A stretch of 64,000 bases of DNA from the NCBI GenBank assembly GCA_018105865.1, contig CM030845.1, forward strand, positions 16,167,776-16,231,775, in the 5' to 3' direction. Source of the stretch: Metaphire vulgaris (lineage: Eukaryota > Annelida > Clitellata > Crassiclitellata > Megascolecidae). Below, piece by piece: positions 10,136-21,426 of the stretch; within the stretch, counting starts at the first letter, position 1; each line of letters begins with the position of its first letter. The position numbers were made by a program, and so were the translations under genes. The notes under the pieces are model-generated. The model was not told where the DNA came from. It was given only the letters and a program-made list of their open reading frames with translations, and did not search any database.

Positions 10136-10639
10136 AAATCTGTAGATTTGATTTATAAAATATAATGTTCAAAATTGACAATGTATAAAAGCCAATTTAG
10201 TCTGGTTGTAGAAAGTCATAGTGCAAAATCGAGTTTATCTGAAAAATGACTTCTATTGCGGCAAATGTGGCCTAACCTATTACGTTGTGTGTAACAAACA
10301 GTACTTTACTTACCACTTTCTGTTTCCAGTATCTCACTCATATTGATTTGACTCAAACTTTTAATTGCTACTATCGACGCAATCCGTGTATGAGATCATC
10401 TGTTGTAATTTTCACTAGAGCTACTTTTTCTCACGTGACGTAAACTCTGAAAAGCAAAATAGCTTTCTCCTTTATGATAATAATAAGTTATAAAAATTGG
10501 TATATTAACATCACTTCTACGAGTGATTGAGAAACATGGTCGATACCATTTGAATCGGAATATTCGGATTAGTAATAGACACACCAGGCACGTCGGAACG
10601 AATTTTCAGATTTTCTTAAGAAAAAAAAATTCGCATCTT

Positions 10640-10887
10640 AAAAAACCTGACAAGCAAAAAAGGTAATCAATGTAATCGCGCTTCCTGACAAGCAAAGAAA
10701 AAGGTCTTCATGGACGGGATTTCCTCTCTTATACCCCGGACAAGCAAAAAAAGGTAATCACGCACGGGATTTCCTCTCTTATACCCCTGAAAAGCTTTAA
10801 AAAAGGTCTTCACGCATGGAATTTACTCTCTTTTTTCTAGGGGGTGCAGCTGCACCCCCACCCCAATTCGTACGGGCTTGAGACACA
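10640..10887. repeat. ~60-bp tandem repeat with TGACAAGCAAA motif, element end
   Basis: Three to four degenerate units contain (C)TGACAAGCAAAAAAGGT followed by ACGGGATTTCCTCTCTTATA. The block ends in GGGGGTGCAGCTGCACCCCC, a perfect palindrome, and then ...ACACACTG. It looks like the right-hand side of a hAT-like element whose left end is not visible. Confidence 0.6.
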
Positions 10888-12430
10888 CTGTTTTGCGAAA
10901 GGTAATGGAAAAATATTTATGCTGACCAGTGTTATATTAGTCCGTCTTCGCCATGACAAAAAGATGATTTTCCTTGTTCAGAATCAGAATCAGTTTGTTT
11001 TGTTCTCCACATCATACATAAACACTTTAGTAGCCAGTAGCAATTACTAGTCGTATAACAGAAATCTATATACTTTGATTAGGTAGTCATATTAAATCAG
11101 TTATAAGTATATAAGACAACTGAAATTCAGATTAAGCAGTAATAATTTGCAGTTTCTTACTGTAAAGAACGTCGGTAGTAGTCGGTATTACCTATGTGAT
11201 GATAAATGTACATTTACAGAAGATTAACTGTAAAGGATCTGTTATACGTCATCAAGTCAATTACCTTTCTAATCTGCGATTTATCATCGATTCTTCGTTC
11301 AAATGCTCGTAAATATAAGACACCTACCCCGTGTCTACCCTTTAAAAGATTAGACCTGCGAAACTCAGTTTCCGATTTAACCAAAATTTCAGCCGACAAC
11401 TAACGAACCTCGAGTTGTTAGTTGCCCTAAACGAAGCGCAATATACCCCATGGCCCATGGAATTCATATATCATGGTAGCGCTGACTGACAATTAGATAC
11501 GTCAAGCGAAAGATCTCAAGTAATACAATAATTTGAACAATAATAGTCTGCCATGCATTTCACAAAGAAAGAGAGAACTGAAACTACTCTATCGATATCT
11601 ATTGCAATGTGTGCAATGTATACCGGCCTAGTTTCAGTTTGCTATTTCCTTCAAAGCAGGTATCACATAACATAATTGCCTGTTCTGGCCCTACGTGTAA
11701 CCTTAGCGCCTAAGAATAAGCAGTATAAAATAAAATGTGGGCAATGTATGCTTGTAACCTTAGCGCCTAAGAATAAGCGGTATCCGGTTAATTTTTCTCT
11801 TTTAAGAGCTTGCGCTGACAAGGAATCTGGTATGCGACTTTGGACCCTGGTATGTCACCCTTCTGTGTCTGCAGGAGATCCGAGACCAGCCGCTGGCTTT
11901 AGACAATCTGAGAAACTCCCTACTGTGGAAGCAGAATGCAGGCGGGTTACAAATTGACATTTTTATTGATAAAACAGCCTTCATTTTAGTCCCAGCGTTC
12001 GGACTTTGTACAATGCATATGCTACATGAAAAGTAGGCTTATGCCCGATCCCATAAAAAGCCAGCATCCCGTTAATCACACTCTCTCCAGTAACAAGGCC
12101 GTTATTTTGGCTTAGTTCAGACTGTTACTGCTTTCCTCAAGTGTTCTATTCATTGCAAGACTGTCAAATGTAACCTTTAAAACGTAATTATTCATTTCAT
12201 ATTTGATTACATTACCTTAGACTAAGTGCGAAGGTGTCGGCTTATCATCACATCAATACCAATATTTAACCTAGTAACCTATTTATTACCCTAATGGAAT
12301 TTATTTTAGCTGCGAGCATGCGACGATATGGTTAGTAGTTTGATTTTTAATATTTATATATTTCGTTGAACCCCTATCAGTGTTATGACCAATTGATTAT
12401 TCGGTTTGTTCTTTATGTTCTTCATCGCCT
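10888..12430. other. Intergenic with a 57-bp duplication
   Basis: TGTAACCTTAGCGCCTAAGA (followed by ATAAGC) occurs at about 11696 and 11753, a 57-bp direct duplication. GCGCCTAAGAATAAGC also occurs in the 3' tail of LINE-F (61346) and, reversed, near 50140, so this is a LINE-tail scrap. No other feature is recognised. Confidence 0.5.
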
Positions 12431-12431
12431 G

Positions 12432-12435
<4 letters not shown>

Positions 12436-12477
<42 letters not shown>
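12436..12477. repeat. (AT)n microsatellite
   Basis: About 21 uninterrupted AT dinucleotides. Confidence 0.95.
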
Positions 12478-12478
<1 letters not shown>

Positions 12479-13039
12479 CAGGCCCTAAAGTTCTTGATGT
12501 GCTTTTTGCTACAATGTGCAGTAATAATGACACCTTGATATCAATATATATTCGAAGTATTTTGTTTGCAAACATTTTCTGCAGATGATAATAACTGAAC
12601 CGATTTTGAGTACTAGAGCCATTTAAACTGAATCTGTTATTATTGGAATGCGGGAATCAAAACCAGGACTTTATTCTGCTTATCAAGACATCTTGTATTT
12701 TGGGGAGAAGTTAGAGGCGCAGTCCCTCTTCTGCCCCGGGTGCTGGCAACCAACGCTACGCAACTGATTAGGAGACCAATATAGGATTCCAGAATAATAA
12801 TTATTGTATGATCATCTTCTATTCTGACTTCTTAACACATCAATATCAATTACGATGCGTTCGAGACCCCATAGGTGACCGATGGAATTTTTACGGTCCG
12901 CATCCAGCCTTTTTTGTTTGTTGTTCCAACTGGCAATCGGTCAATTATACAAACAATTTGATAGACATCATGTATGCGTGTCTTTACACGAGAGAGATTT
13001 TAGGAAAATCAGTCTTTATATAAAACATGTCCGTTGTGG

Positions 13040-13203
13040 CATGAAGAAGTCGATACACAGCGAGCGACGAGAGCCGTGTCATATTCTCCGCGCCACTGTG
13101 AATCGCTGGCGTAGTCGCGGGTGGAGGGAGTGGGGTGGAGACGAGGGGGCGGTTCTCTATTCGGATCGGAACCGGTGCTGAGATTCGTTCAAAACAAGTG
13201 AGT
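13040..13203 (+). promoter_or_regulatory. GC-rich block ending in a splice-donor-like site
   Basis: A GC-rich stretch with GGGTGGAGGGAGTGGGGTGG and GGGGGCGG (Sp1-like) ends at ACAA/GTGAGT (donor GT at 13198-13199). It could be a promoter with a short 5' exon, but no coding frame is recognised and the block is partly bordered by transposon sequence. Confidence 0.2.
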
Positions 13204-13254
13204 AGATGATATAGGAAGTAGTATTCAACACACTAGATAGCACAGTTTAAAGCA

Positions 13255-13354
13255 CTTGAGACGACGACCTTTTTGTTTTTTGCTCGTTGAGATTTTTTGG
13301 CCGATAAATGTCGAAGTGCCCCCATATTCCGGAGTCCTGGCTACGCCACAGCTG
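13255..13354. mobile_element. hAT-like element, right-end fragment
   Basis: CTTTTTGTTTTTTGCTCGTT, then CCCCATATTCCGGAGTCC and terminal CTGGCTACGCCACAG parallel the right side of the element ending at 46251. The left end is missing. Confidence 0.5.
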
Positions 13355-13742
13355 GGAATAACCACTCTCCGAACATGAACTACTTTGTCTGCAGCATTAA
13401 ATTAATTAGCCTAGTGAAGATGTCAGTACTGTGGTTAGATTAAGGTACACGGTTACAAGAGCAACAAGGTATACACGGTACGCGAGAGATATAGCAAAGG
13501 TACATTGTATCGAGAGATAGCAAGGGTGCAGAGATTAGTGAAAGGTACTTATTGCAAAGGTAGTCTTAGAAAAGGTAGGACCTGTCATCCCCTCTCATCA
13601 GTACACAACGTTGGCCACAAAGCTATTGTTCGCTCGTGGCCTTGAATTATAGTTGGAGAGAGATATTCCCTCTCTGCCCCTGTTACCGGACCGAAGGCAT
13701 CCTGAAAAGATAGTCGCTAAAGACTAGTATAGCTCGGTTCGC

Positions 13743-13761
13743 AATAATAATAATAATAAAA

Positions 13762-13856
<95 letters not shown>

Positions 13857-13890
13857 TAATAATAATAATAATCATCATCATCATCATTAT
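13743..13890. repeat. (AAT)n microsatellite
   Basis: About 140 bp of AAT triplets grading into ATC triplets; frames over it are not genes. Confidence 0.95.
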
Positions 13891-13964
13891 AACGTGCATA
13901 ATTATAAGTGCATAGAGTCATAGATCATAATTGTCATACCTAATCTTAATCTCGAGCTGAGGCC

Positions 13965-14300
13965 TTAGTTATTGTTATTGTTATTGTTCATGACAATTTA
14001 TATAGCGCCGTAACATAGCAAGGGCCAAAGTCAAGGGTGCTTTACAATAAGCGTGGAAAAGAGATGTTGAATAGGTGCGTCTTTAACTTGTTCGCAAACT
14101 CTCCGAAGGAAGTTACAGACGACACGCAGTCCGGCAGTGAATTCCACAGGAGAAGATTTCCGCGCGAGAAAGAGCGTTCTCCAAACTTGACGGTCTTCGA
14201 CGGAGGTGGAACGTAAAGTTGAATTCTAGTTCTGGAACGAAGGTGGAGCTGTTGATCTGTCCATGCCGGTCTTCGAACGAGCGTCGCAAGATATAGTTAA
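13965..14300 (-). mobile_element. L2/CR1-like LINE 3' end
   Basis: On the minus strand: LYVPPPSKTVKFGERSF, RGNLLLWNSLPDCV and FANKLKTHLFN, the conserved C-terminus of L2/CR1-type proteins. It is followed by a short 3' UTR containing GGCGCTATATAAATTG and a (CAATAA)n tail. 5'-truncated. Confidence 0.8.
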
Positions 14301-14520
14301 TATCTCAATTAAATAAACGAGAACTCCATACGTGTTTCGTCTTGTATTGAAATCCTTAAAACATGCAGCCATCAACGTGACCGGATATTGAAAAACAGAA
14401 GATGACTTCCTGTTTTTCCTTCCTGAAGTTCCTGACCTTTGAACTTTCGTGTATTTTCAACATAATATAGCCCATTATAAAATCACGCTTACAATGATAC
14501 TACCTACTATTTGTTTTTTT

Positions 14521-15511
14521 TTATTGTCCTTCCATTGGTATCCAATGTGGTGGATAGTAATCGAAGCGATTTAGTCTCTTTGAAAAAATGGATCCATTGC
14601 GGGGATAATTGGAATAGTAGACTGTTGTTCCGTTTGCAAGCCACGCAGCCATGTATCCGAAAGTGCCAGTTGAAATGATGGAATGATCGCAGAGAGACAG
14701 AATGGCCATATCCTGTCCAGCTGAATGTTTCTCAGAATAAGTCACATTAACAGAGGATGACTGGTTATCGTACGTTATATGCTGACGAGACCATTCGATG
14801 TCATCTGATGCGACGATGAATTGTACGAATTCATATCGATCAGTAAAATATTTCATCGCTTTTTTATAGAATGACTTAGGGGCTGTCGAGAAACCGTAGT
14901 TAATATGTCGCATACGCAAGAAGTCTCTGCGTCTGCTGTGAATTCCAATGCGAATAAAACGTCCTTCTGTCCATCCATTTGGGATGGTCTGCCTCAACAT
15001 GTAAGTGGCAAAGGCTTCAATTGTGTTTCGGAATTTGAGACGAGTACGAATTAAATGATCTACAGGTTCAATATATTTCCAGCTCTGAAAGAATCCACCC
15101 AACACTATTGTGCGACTGTTAGAGGCATTTTCGTTTCTGATTGCCTCTTCAATGCGAAAGTCATAGGAAAGTAATTTTTCACGATACAGAAAACAAGGAC
15201 AAGATTTTTTGACTCTTCTGACTGCCAAACTGAAATATTTTCCAGGTCATGACCAGTGTGACGATTGAATAAAACAACTTCTCGATTTGTCTTCAGAGCA
15301 ACATAGAACTGAGCAGCAACCTGGAACATATTATTCCCTAGCCTTCCTTCCAAAAATTGTAATGCCACATAACCGGATCCAGTTTTATTTGACGGAGAAT
15401 TCATAAGATGAATCTTTTTAAATTTTGGAGCTCGTGTTTCTTGACCATTGAAAGTAGTATAAGTATTTGGCAAGATGACACGACAATAAGAGCTCTCAGT
15501 TTTGAACACAT
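14521..15511 (-). pseudogene. Alpha-1,2-fucosyltransferase (GT11) relic, copy 1
   Basis: GT11 enzymes transfer fucose from GDP-fucose to galactose of glycans in the Golgi. Minus-strand frames supply, in order, a type II anchor (MCSKLRALIVVSSCQILILL, from ATG at 15511), GRLGNNMFQVAAQFYVAL, HSRRRDFL (family motif H-x-R-R-G-D; Gly is replaced by Arg), VASDDIEWSRQHI, LSLCDHSIISTGTFGYMAAW and the end near HWIPM. The frame changes at about 15400 (after the anchor) and about 15225 (before VRRVKKSCPCF). The acceptor TTTTTTTCAG at about 15590-15599 is shared with copy 2, so the coding part is one terminal exon. Two frameshifts and the altered R-R-R-D motif suggest a pseudogene; sequencing error remains possible because the last 235 codons are clean. 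Confidence 0.8.
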
Positions 15512-15599
15512 TCCTTTCGAGAATATACTTTCCAGTCTAATGTCTCACAGAGCGCAAACCTAGAAATCGCCAGACAGTCGTTAATATCAACTGAAAAAA

Positions 15600-16879
15600 A
15601 GCGAATATGTTACACACAGGATTTACCGTCATATCAAAATTAGTAATATTATTAACAATCTACAGTCAATTATTCAAATAATGGAATAAGAGCTGAAGAA
15701 CTGCAAAGATCTGGACACTCCAGCCAGTGCGGAATTGTTGGCGAGTTGGTGGAGGGAATTTTACTTGAGAAAATTATTGGTTTCACAGCATTAGTGGCAG
15801 GGCAGTTATAGGAGAAAAAGTATTCGAATTTAATTGCGGGTATAATTGTTGTGCCGCAAACATTAGTGCTGGAAACTCTGTTGGTTTTAGTATGTGGCAA
15901 TCACGTTCACAGAGGCATATAATCTAAAAATTTAAAAGATGATAACCATAAAGAACACAAAAGCCTAACAATCAAATTTGCAGTAAATTAGATTAGACGA
16001 TTTCATTTGAAAACATAAAAAGGCTACTTAATGGTCTCAGATTTAGAGCCGTTTTAAGGTCTTCGTAGGTCCGAGGCACCCTCATATTCGTAGGCCCTCT
16101 TCAACTTAGACTGCCAATAATGGTTTAGCAGTGTACCCTGAGCAGTTTTCGACTTCAAAATTTAAATCTCAGTTATTCTCAATGTTAGTTATTCTATGCA
16201 ACGATGCAGCATTTCCGGTGTACGTCATTCGTACGCATTCGCTAATCCCATTAATCGTATGCTTAAATTTTCTCAAAAGATTCCAAAATAGAGTAATTAC
16301 GTATAAATCGACATGTCTGATGTATACAAGAGGAAACTCGAGAGTGTATTTGATAAACGGCAAAAAAGAATAAGAAAGAAAATGCAATGTAGACAACGAA
16401 AGTTGTGAATAGTGATACTCATTGCAATGATTGCAGTAGTAGTAATACAGTGGCAACGACATTTCGTTTAGCCTACTTCAATGGTCACAATGAACACCAA
16501 CAATCTGTCAGTACCAGAAATAATGCTGACTGACTATGCCAAACAAAGTGAAACAAATGCTATAAATGAATTTTATCAAAAGGCGACTAAATGAATTTAA
16601 TGAACAGGTAACTCTACTAATTCTGCGGTATGTCATGCTAAAGCTACTGTGTTTGATAATACAGTTATAGTTAAACACCGTACAGTGGGAGATGCCGATT
16701 TCAAGCATGATAACAAACACGGTTATTCAAATGATCCAGGTCAATGAGAGATAACTGCCGAACACTCGTCATTATGCAGAAAATATCCCGTCTAAAAATT
16801 TGGAGTATGATTTAATGCTAAAGGGTAGACAATATGGTGACAACATCAGATGTGCCCGCAACACCACAGCGATTGTAAA
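15600..16879. other. Intergenic, nothing recognised
   Basis: Short open frames at 15670-15900, 16131-16462 and 16508-16720 overlap on opposite strands and show no recognised family or splice context. Confidence 0.4.
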
Positions 16880-17165
16880 AATTTACAGAACGCATGAAGG
16901 AAAACACCTTTGCGCTAAAAGAGCTATCAGCAAAAAGGTGGTCAGCACGAAGTGATGCTTGCAGAGCTTTGTATGCCAATTATGCAAGGAGATTCGACAA
17001 GCTTTGTCTGATGTCACTGGATGCGAATGCAACCACCGGCATCTGTTCATGAAAGCAAAGACACTAATGAAAAAGTTGGACCATTTCGAGACAGCTTTAA
17101 TGTGTGTGATTTGGAAAGATTTACTCCACAAAATGTACAGTATATTGTCAATAAAACTCTACAGG
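16880..17165 (+). pseudogene. hAT transposase remnant (ZMYM1/DUF4371-like)
   Basis: Plus-strand frames read LSAKRWSARSDACRALYANY and then, after a frameshift, IRQALSDVTG and KAKTLMKKLDHFETALMCVI followed by WKDLL. This matches the hAT-related ZMYM1-like pattern of T-R-W-S-A-R-x-D-A ... L-E-T-A-x-M-x-x-x-W-x-D-I-L. Only this middle piece remains, and no DDE residues are covered. Confidence 0.55.
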
Positions 17166-17168
17166 AAC

Positions 17169-17667
17169 CAGGGTCCGATTAAGACCAATAGAGGCCCTAT
17201 GCACTAAAAGAGTTGGTGCCCTAACTCTAACTTCTCTAAGCGCTAAATATATGTAATTCCAAATATAAACAATAATAATCCATGAAATAAATTTTTATTT
17301 TTCAAAAATAAAAAGCCTTCAGTAAGATGGAAAGTAGTGTTTAATTTTGTATACTTCCACTTCATTTAGGTTTGAAAAGGTCTTCTCTTACTTTTTTAAA
17401 TTGCAAAGTCTTTTATCAGATCTTTAAAGTTAATGCTACGTAAAAAACATCTGTTTCTATACATGGTAGATATAAGGCGTCCAACCTGTCTAGCTGTATA
17501 GTTGTTCTGCTCGAAATTTGATCAGAACAAAGCGATTAATTAGTAAGTTTATTAAACTATATCGCAGAATATTTGGCTGAAAAAGTAAAAGATAAAATCT
17601 TTGTGCCATTCCCTCGTGGAGCCCTAAGCACGTGCTTAGAGTGTTCTCATAGGTTAATCCAGTCCTG
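17169..17667. mobile_element. hAT-like non-autonomous element
   Basis: Left end CAGGGTCCGATTAAGACC; the right end reads CAGGACTGGATTAACC on the other strand. If the MITE at 17673 and its duplication are removed, the flanks become ACAGGAAC and ACAGGCGC (6 of 8). The interior is AT-rich and non-coding. Confidence 0.5.
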
Positions 17668-17672
17668 ACAGA

Positions 17673-17855
17673 CAGTGGCGGCTCCCCCGGGGGACTAGGG
17701 GCGGCCCGTGCCCCCTATTGAGTGCCTGCCCCCCCCAGTTGGCCCCCAGTTGGGACCCTATTGCTACATACATTAAACAACAAATGGTTGGCCCCCATGA
17801 TTAGAAGTTGCCACCCCAACGGCCCCCCACCTGCCAAATCCTAGAGCCGCCACTG
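17673..17855 (-). mobile_element. MITE-G (hAT-like, CAGTGGCGGCTC ends), copy 1
   Basis: Terminal repeats CAGTGGCGGCTC and GAGCCGCCACTG; flanking 8-mers CTGACAGA and CTGACAGG match 7 of 8. The body contains CAACAAATGGTTGGCCCCCA and GAAGTTGCCACCCCAACGGC, the reverse complement of the copies at 52757-52962 and 63907-64000. Confidence 0.85.
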
Positions 17856-18389
17856 CTGACAGGCGCCCCGAATTGAGTTGGTTACCATCGTTAGGTTGTA
17901 TCACAGTCTTATACTTAACTTCCATGACACACGCGATACATTTTAAATGTATGAAGGTATGGCAAAAGATCTGACATAATCGGATCACAAAGAGTGTACA
18001 CAACGTAAGTGAGTGGCCGATTTGACGATGAAGCTGTGGATATAATACTCACCTGGGTTTTAATCATGAGAGTGCCAGTGACAAATTTCGTACTCGGTGA
18101 TATGGCTCTCCTCATATAGCTCCAACTCCGACGTTACCGTTCAGAGATAACGCCACTTGATGGTTTCAGACGAAGTATACAGAAATCCAAGAATTGAGTT
18201 ATGGAGATCGAATAAACTGAGCACAATAACGAAAGAAAACATGTTGGAATGACTTCGTCTGGAATAAATACTGCACATACAGTGTAGTATAACTTGCACT
18301 GGATGTCTCGCACAATTATCACAATAATTGAAACGTCAGTTTCAAAATGTATATATATTAAAAAATTATATTATATGTGTGTGTGCGTG

Positions 18390-18545
18390 TGTCATAGTAA
18401 GAATGTGAAACTAGTGATTTCACGAAATCCCTAATAAAGTTAGTAAATTCGTGAAATCCCCATTTCACTTAGAGAATTCATGAAAACGCTAAAAACTCTA
18501 GGGATTTCGCGTATTTACTGAAAAACATAAAACTGTCAAACCAAG
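18390..18545 (+). repeat. Palindrome-rich repeat (GTGATTTCACGAAATC), copy 1
   Basis: Built from near-palindromes such as AGTGATTTCACGAAATCCCT and AATTCGTGAAATCCCC, followed by AAAAACTCTAGGGATTTCGC and GTATTTACTGAAAAA. The other copy (61865-62092) is in the opposite orientation; both abut a TG/CA microsatellite. Confidence 0.7.
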
Positions 18546-19617
18546 TCGCTTGTCACACACCGGCGACCTGCTTTCATTGTTACACCACATATTAGATACC
18601 AGATGACGATGGATTGTTACGGTTTTAGTCAGACGATATTAACAAAGTCGTCTGATTAGTTGTCAATTTCCTGTTGTTACTGTAAAGTAAAGCTTCAATA
18701 TTGCCTGTTCTGATAATCACGATGTTGTTGAAAGCTCAGAACCTGAAGTTTCAAATGCGGTCTTTTATTAGAACGCCCAGCTATTAATATAAAGCAGATC
18801 ACTGATGAATAGAATGAAAATGTTATGCAGTGCAGCAGAATTTGATCAAAAATAGAGTCGCAATCCAGAACCATTGCTTCTGAATTTCTACCTATAGACC
18901 TCCTCTACTTCCTCATAACGATTTTCGTTCAACGCAACGCTTGTTTTCATGTAGTGTCATTCGTAGTATAGCTCCGGCCTACAGCTCAATCGGACGCTAT
19001 TGTATACAAGGCAGGACATCATCGAATTAAAAAGACATAACCAGCTAAGCAATATCTCCGCCTTCGTAAATTATTATTTATGCTCCCAATCTGAAAACAT
19101 CTCCGACTTCACTAGTTTATTCTTGGCTCACCGCCTCCTCCACTTCCCCAACCTCACGGCAGCTGGTCATTCTGTCGACTAAGTAAAATCGATATGACCT
19201 CTTTTCATGAAAACATCGAAGCATCCCTTACCCTCCTTCAGCCACCTTTGCAGTCGCTAATCGAGAAATGCAATTCTGCACTTTCAATCTACTTAACACT
19301 ATTGTCGAAATATCGCTTTCATCACTCGGCAGAATTATTTCGGACAATCCAGTTTAAGCGTCATGCTTTGACCGGAAATGAAATTTTGCAGAATGATATG
19401 ACGCTAAAATGGGGAAAGAATATCCGTTGGCTGTTTGCTCGTCAAAAATGACGGAGAGCTTGGCTATTTCCTATCCTGATGTTTTGTAAATGTTCCAGCA
19501 TTTTGTTCAATGATTTGTCTTTTACCGGGAACAAAGAGAGCATGAGCAGTCTGACGTTTGCCGGGTTTCTAGCTCGCAATAGCGCCACGTGTCCATGGGA
19601 AAAGCCAGGATCGCATA
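18546..19617. other. Intergenic, nothing recognised
   Basis: Two short plus-strand frames (19000-19182 and 19194-19451) have no recognised similarity. Confidence 0.4.
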
Positions 19618-19872
19618 AATATATTCTTAGGGGAGAGGATAAGAGGAGGGGAGGAAGGGAAGATGGAAGGGAGAGTGCATAAAGGGAGACAGAGGAATGA
19701 GAGAGGAGCGGGTAGAGAAAGGAGAGGGAGGAAAGGGAGAGACGAGAAGAGTGGTGATATAGGTTGGGAATGGGAAAGGGAGGGGAAAGGAGAGGGTAGG
19801 TTTGTGTGGCGTATGTTGGGAAGAAAAGGGGCGAAGAGAGGGAAGCTGTTGGGAAGGATATAGAGAAGACAG
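19618..19872. repeat. Polypurine tract (~250 bp)
   Basis: The plus strand is nearly all A/G (GGGAGAGGATAAGAGGAGGG and the like). Long frames on the opposite strand (rich in Ser, Leu and Pro) only reflect this bias. Such tracts can form triplex (H-) DNA. Confidence 0.85.
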
Positions 19873-20390
19873 GAGGCGCTGTGAACTGCTGCATGCAGGT
19901 TTGTCCCTGCTGTTTCGAAGCGGATTATTCGATTATTTATGCGTTTGGAAGAGTCGAAAAGCAGCCGAAGCGTCACTAACTGATCAATAATTCAGTCAAC
20001 TTATCTGGAATCTAACCTGTATGGTAGGTTTCTGCGGACTGGATGAGAATCTCGTGCTGTCGATGGTCGGTGTCATCTACTGTGTTTACCTCGTCAGTCG
20101 CTGGACTCCTGTGGCGCTGTTGTTGGAAGAAGCGATGGAGTCGCCAGTTGATTTGATGATCTCAGTCATCAACTTCGTTGTCATCTACGTCGGAGGAAGA
20201 GATGCACGATTTCCTTACCTACGCGCGTACCCAGCTACTTGAACTACGACCTCTGTCTCCGGGACGCCTTTCGTCGCTCGTCCGTCGCCGGATCGGGAAG
20301 CTTCTTCATCCCTTACCTCACCACAGAGTGATAGGTCGCGGGTGCAGAGCTGGTCATAGGGTCCAGAGATCGATCCCTGTGAGGATGACT

Positions 20391-21382
20391 CACTGTAACA
20401 TATGCGATGGTGAGAGTAGAGGGGACAGAGTCGGAGGAATTCAAAATAGTGACAGGGTTTAGACAAGGATGTATTTTGTCTCCCTCACTGTTCAATGTGA
20501 TATTGGACTACATCATGAGAAGACTAGAAAAAAATAGGTAACCTCGGGAAAACAATGCAACCGCAGAATATGGAAGACACAGAGTATGCAGACGACACAT
20601 GCTTATTGGCAGAGTGCCTAGTAAGATTAATGGAATTAACGGAAATACTGGCGAACGAAAGTGAGAAGATAGGCATGAAAATAAACTATAAGAAGACAAA
20701 GATTATGGCGGTGACAAATCAGCACGGACCATGGCCAAAAGTGGAAATAGAAAAACAATGAAGTCGATATGGTAGAAAGCTTCGTATACCTAGGAAATGA
20801 GGTAGACAATAAAGCAAGCAGCGAAAAAGAAATCAAAAGGCGATTGGCGATGGCAGGAAATGTCTTCAATAGGTTAAGGGAGAAGGTGTTCAAAAGACAT
20901 GATATAAACATGAAACTGAAATTGCGAATATTAAACGCATGCGTCATTCCAGTACTTACATACGGAGCAGAAACGTGGAATATAACCGGCAGCATGGAAC
21001 AAAGGATAGACGCATGTGAAAACAAATGGCTATGAAGGATCATGAGAGTTGGCTATAAAGAGCATGTAACAAACAAAGAAATCAGAGACATGACGCAACA
21101 ACCCTTCGTCAGTAACATCGTAAGAAAGAAAAGAATGGGATGGCTGGGGCATATATTGCGAATGGAAAACGAAAGACTGCCAAAATAGCATACTATCATA
21201 AACAGGAGGGTAAAAGAAGTCAAGGACGACAGAGAACAAGATGGACGGACTGCATAAGCAAAGACCTCAACACGGTGGGGCTCGAGCTGGAAGGGACAAT
21301 AGGACGACTTAGGAGGAACTGGCGAGCAACAGAGACAAGTGGAGAGAAATCGTTTCGGAATCAACGACTGGACACAGTCAAA

Positions 21383-21419
<37 letters not shown>
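20391..21419 (+). mobile_element. RTE-like LINE inserted in LINE-A
   Basis: A 5'-truncated RT: GFRQGCILSPSLFNVILDYI, TEYADDTCLLAE (Y-A-D-D catalytic box intact), KINYKKTKIM, then SFVYLGNEVD, RILNACVIPVLTYGAETW, GWLGHILRMENER and RQRTRWTDCI. Reading needs frameshifts near 20540 and 20760, and stops occur. The 3' end is a (GA)n tail (21384-21419). GAGGATGACT flanks both sides (20381-20390 and 21420-21429), a 10-bp target duplication that confirms insertion into LINE-A. Confidence 0.85.

Positions 21420-21426
<7 letters not shown>

Noticed and set aside
13040..13203. CpG-island promoter of a host gene
   Set aside because: Kept only as a weak feature; GC-rich sequence and one donor-like site are not enough without a coding exon.
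13717..13921. Poly-Ile and poly-Tyr frames
   Set aside because: Microsatellite translation only; the same applies to 8288-8572, 42428-42640 and 48718-49030.
15190..15290. Short intron explaining the GT11 frame change
   Set aside because: Acceptor-like TATTTCAG is present, but no GT donor allows a plausible length (about 35 bp at most).
19442..19976. 150- and 135-codon minus frames rich in Ser, Leu and Pro
   Set aside because: They run over the polypurine tract, which lacks stop codons by composition.
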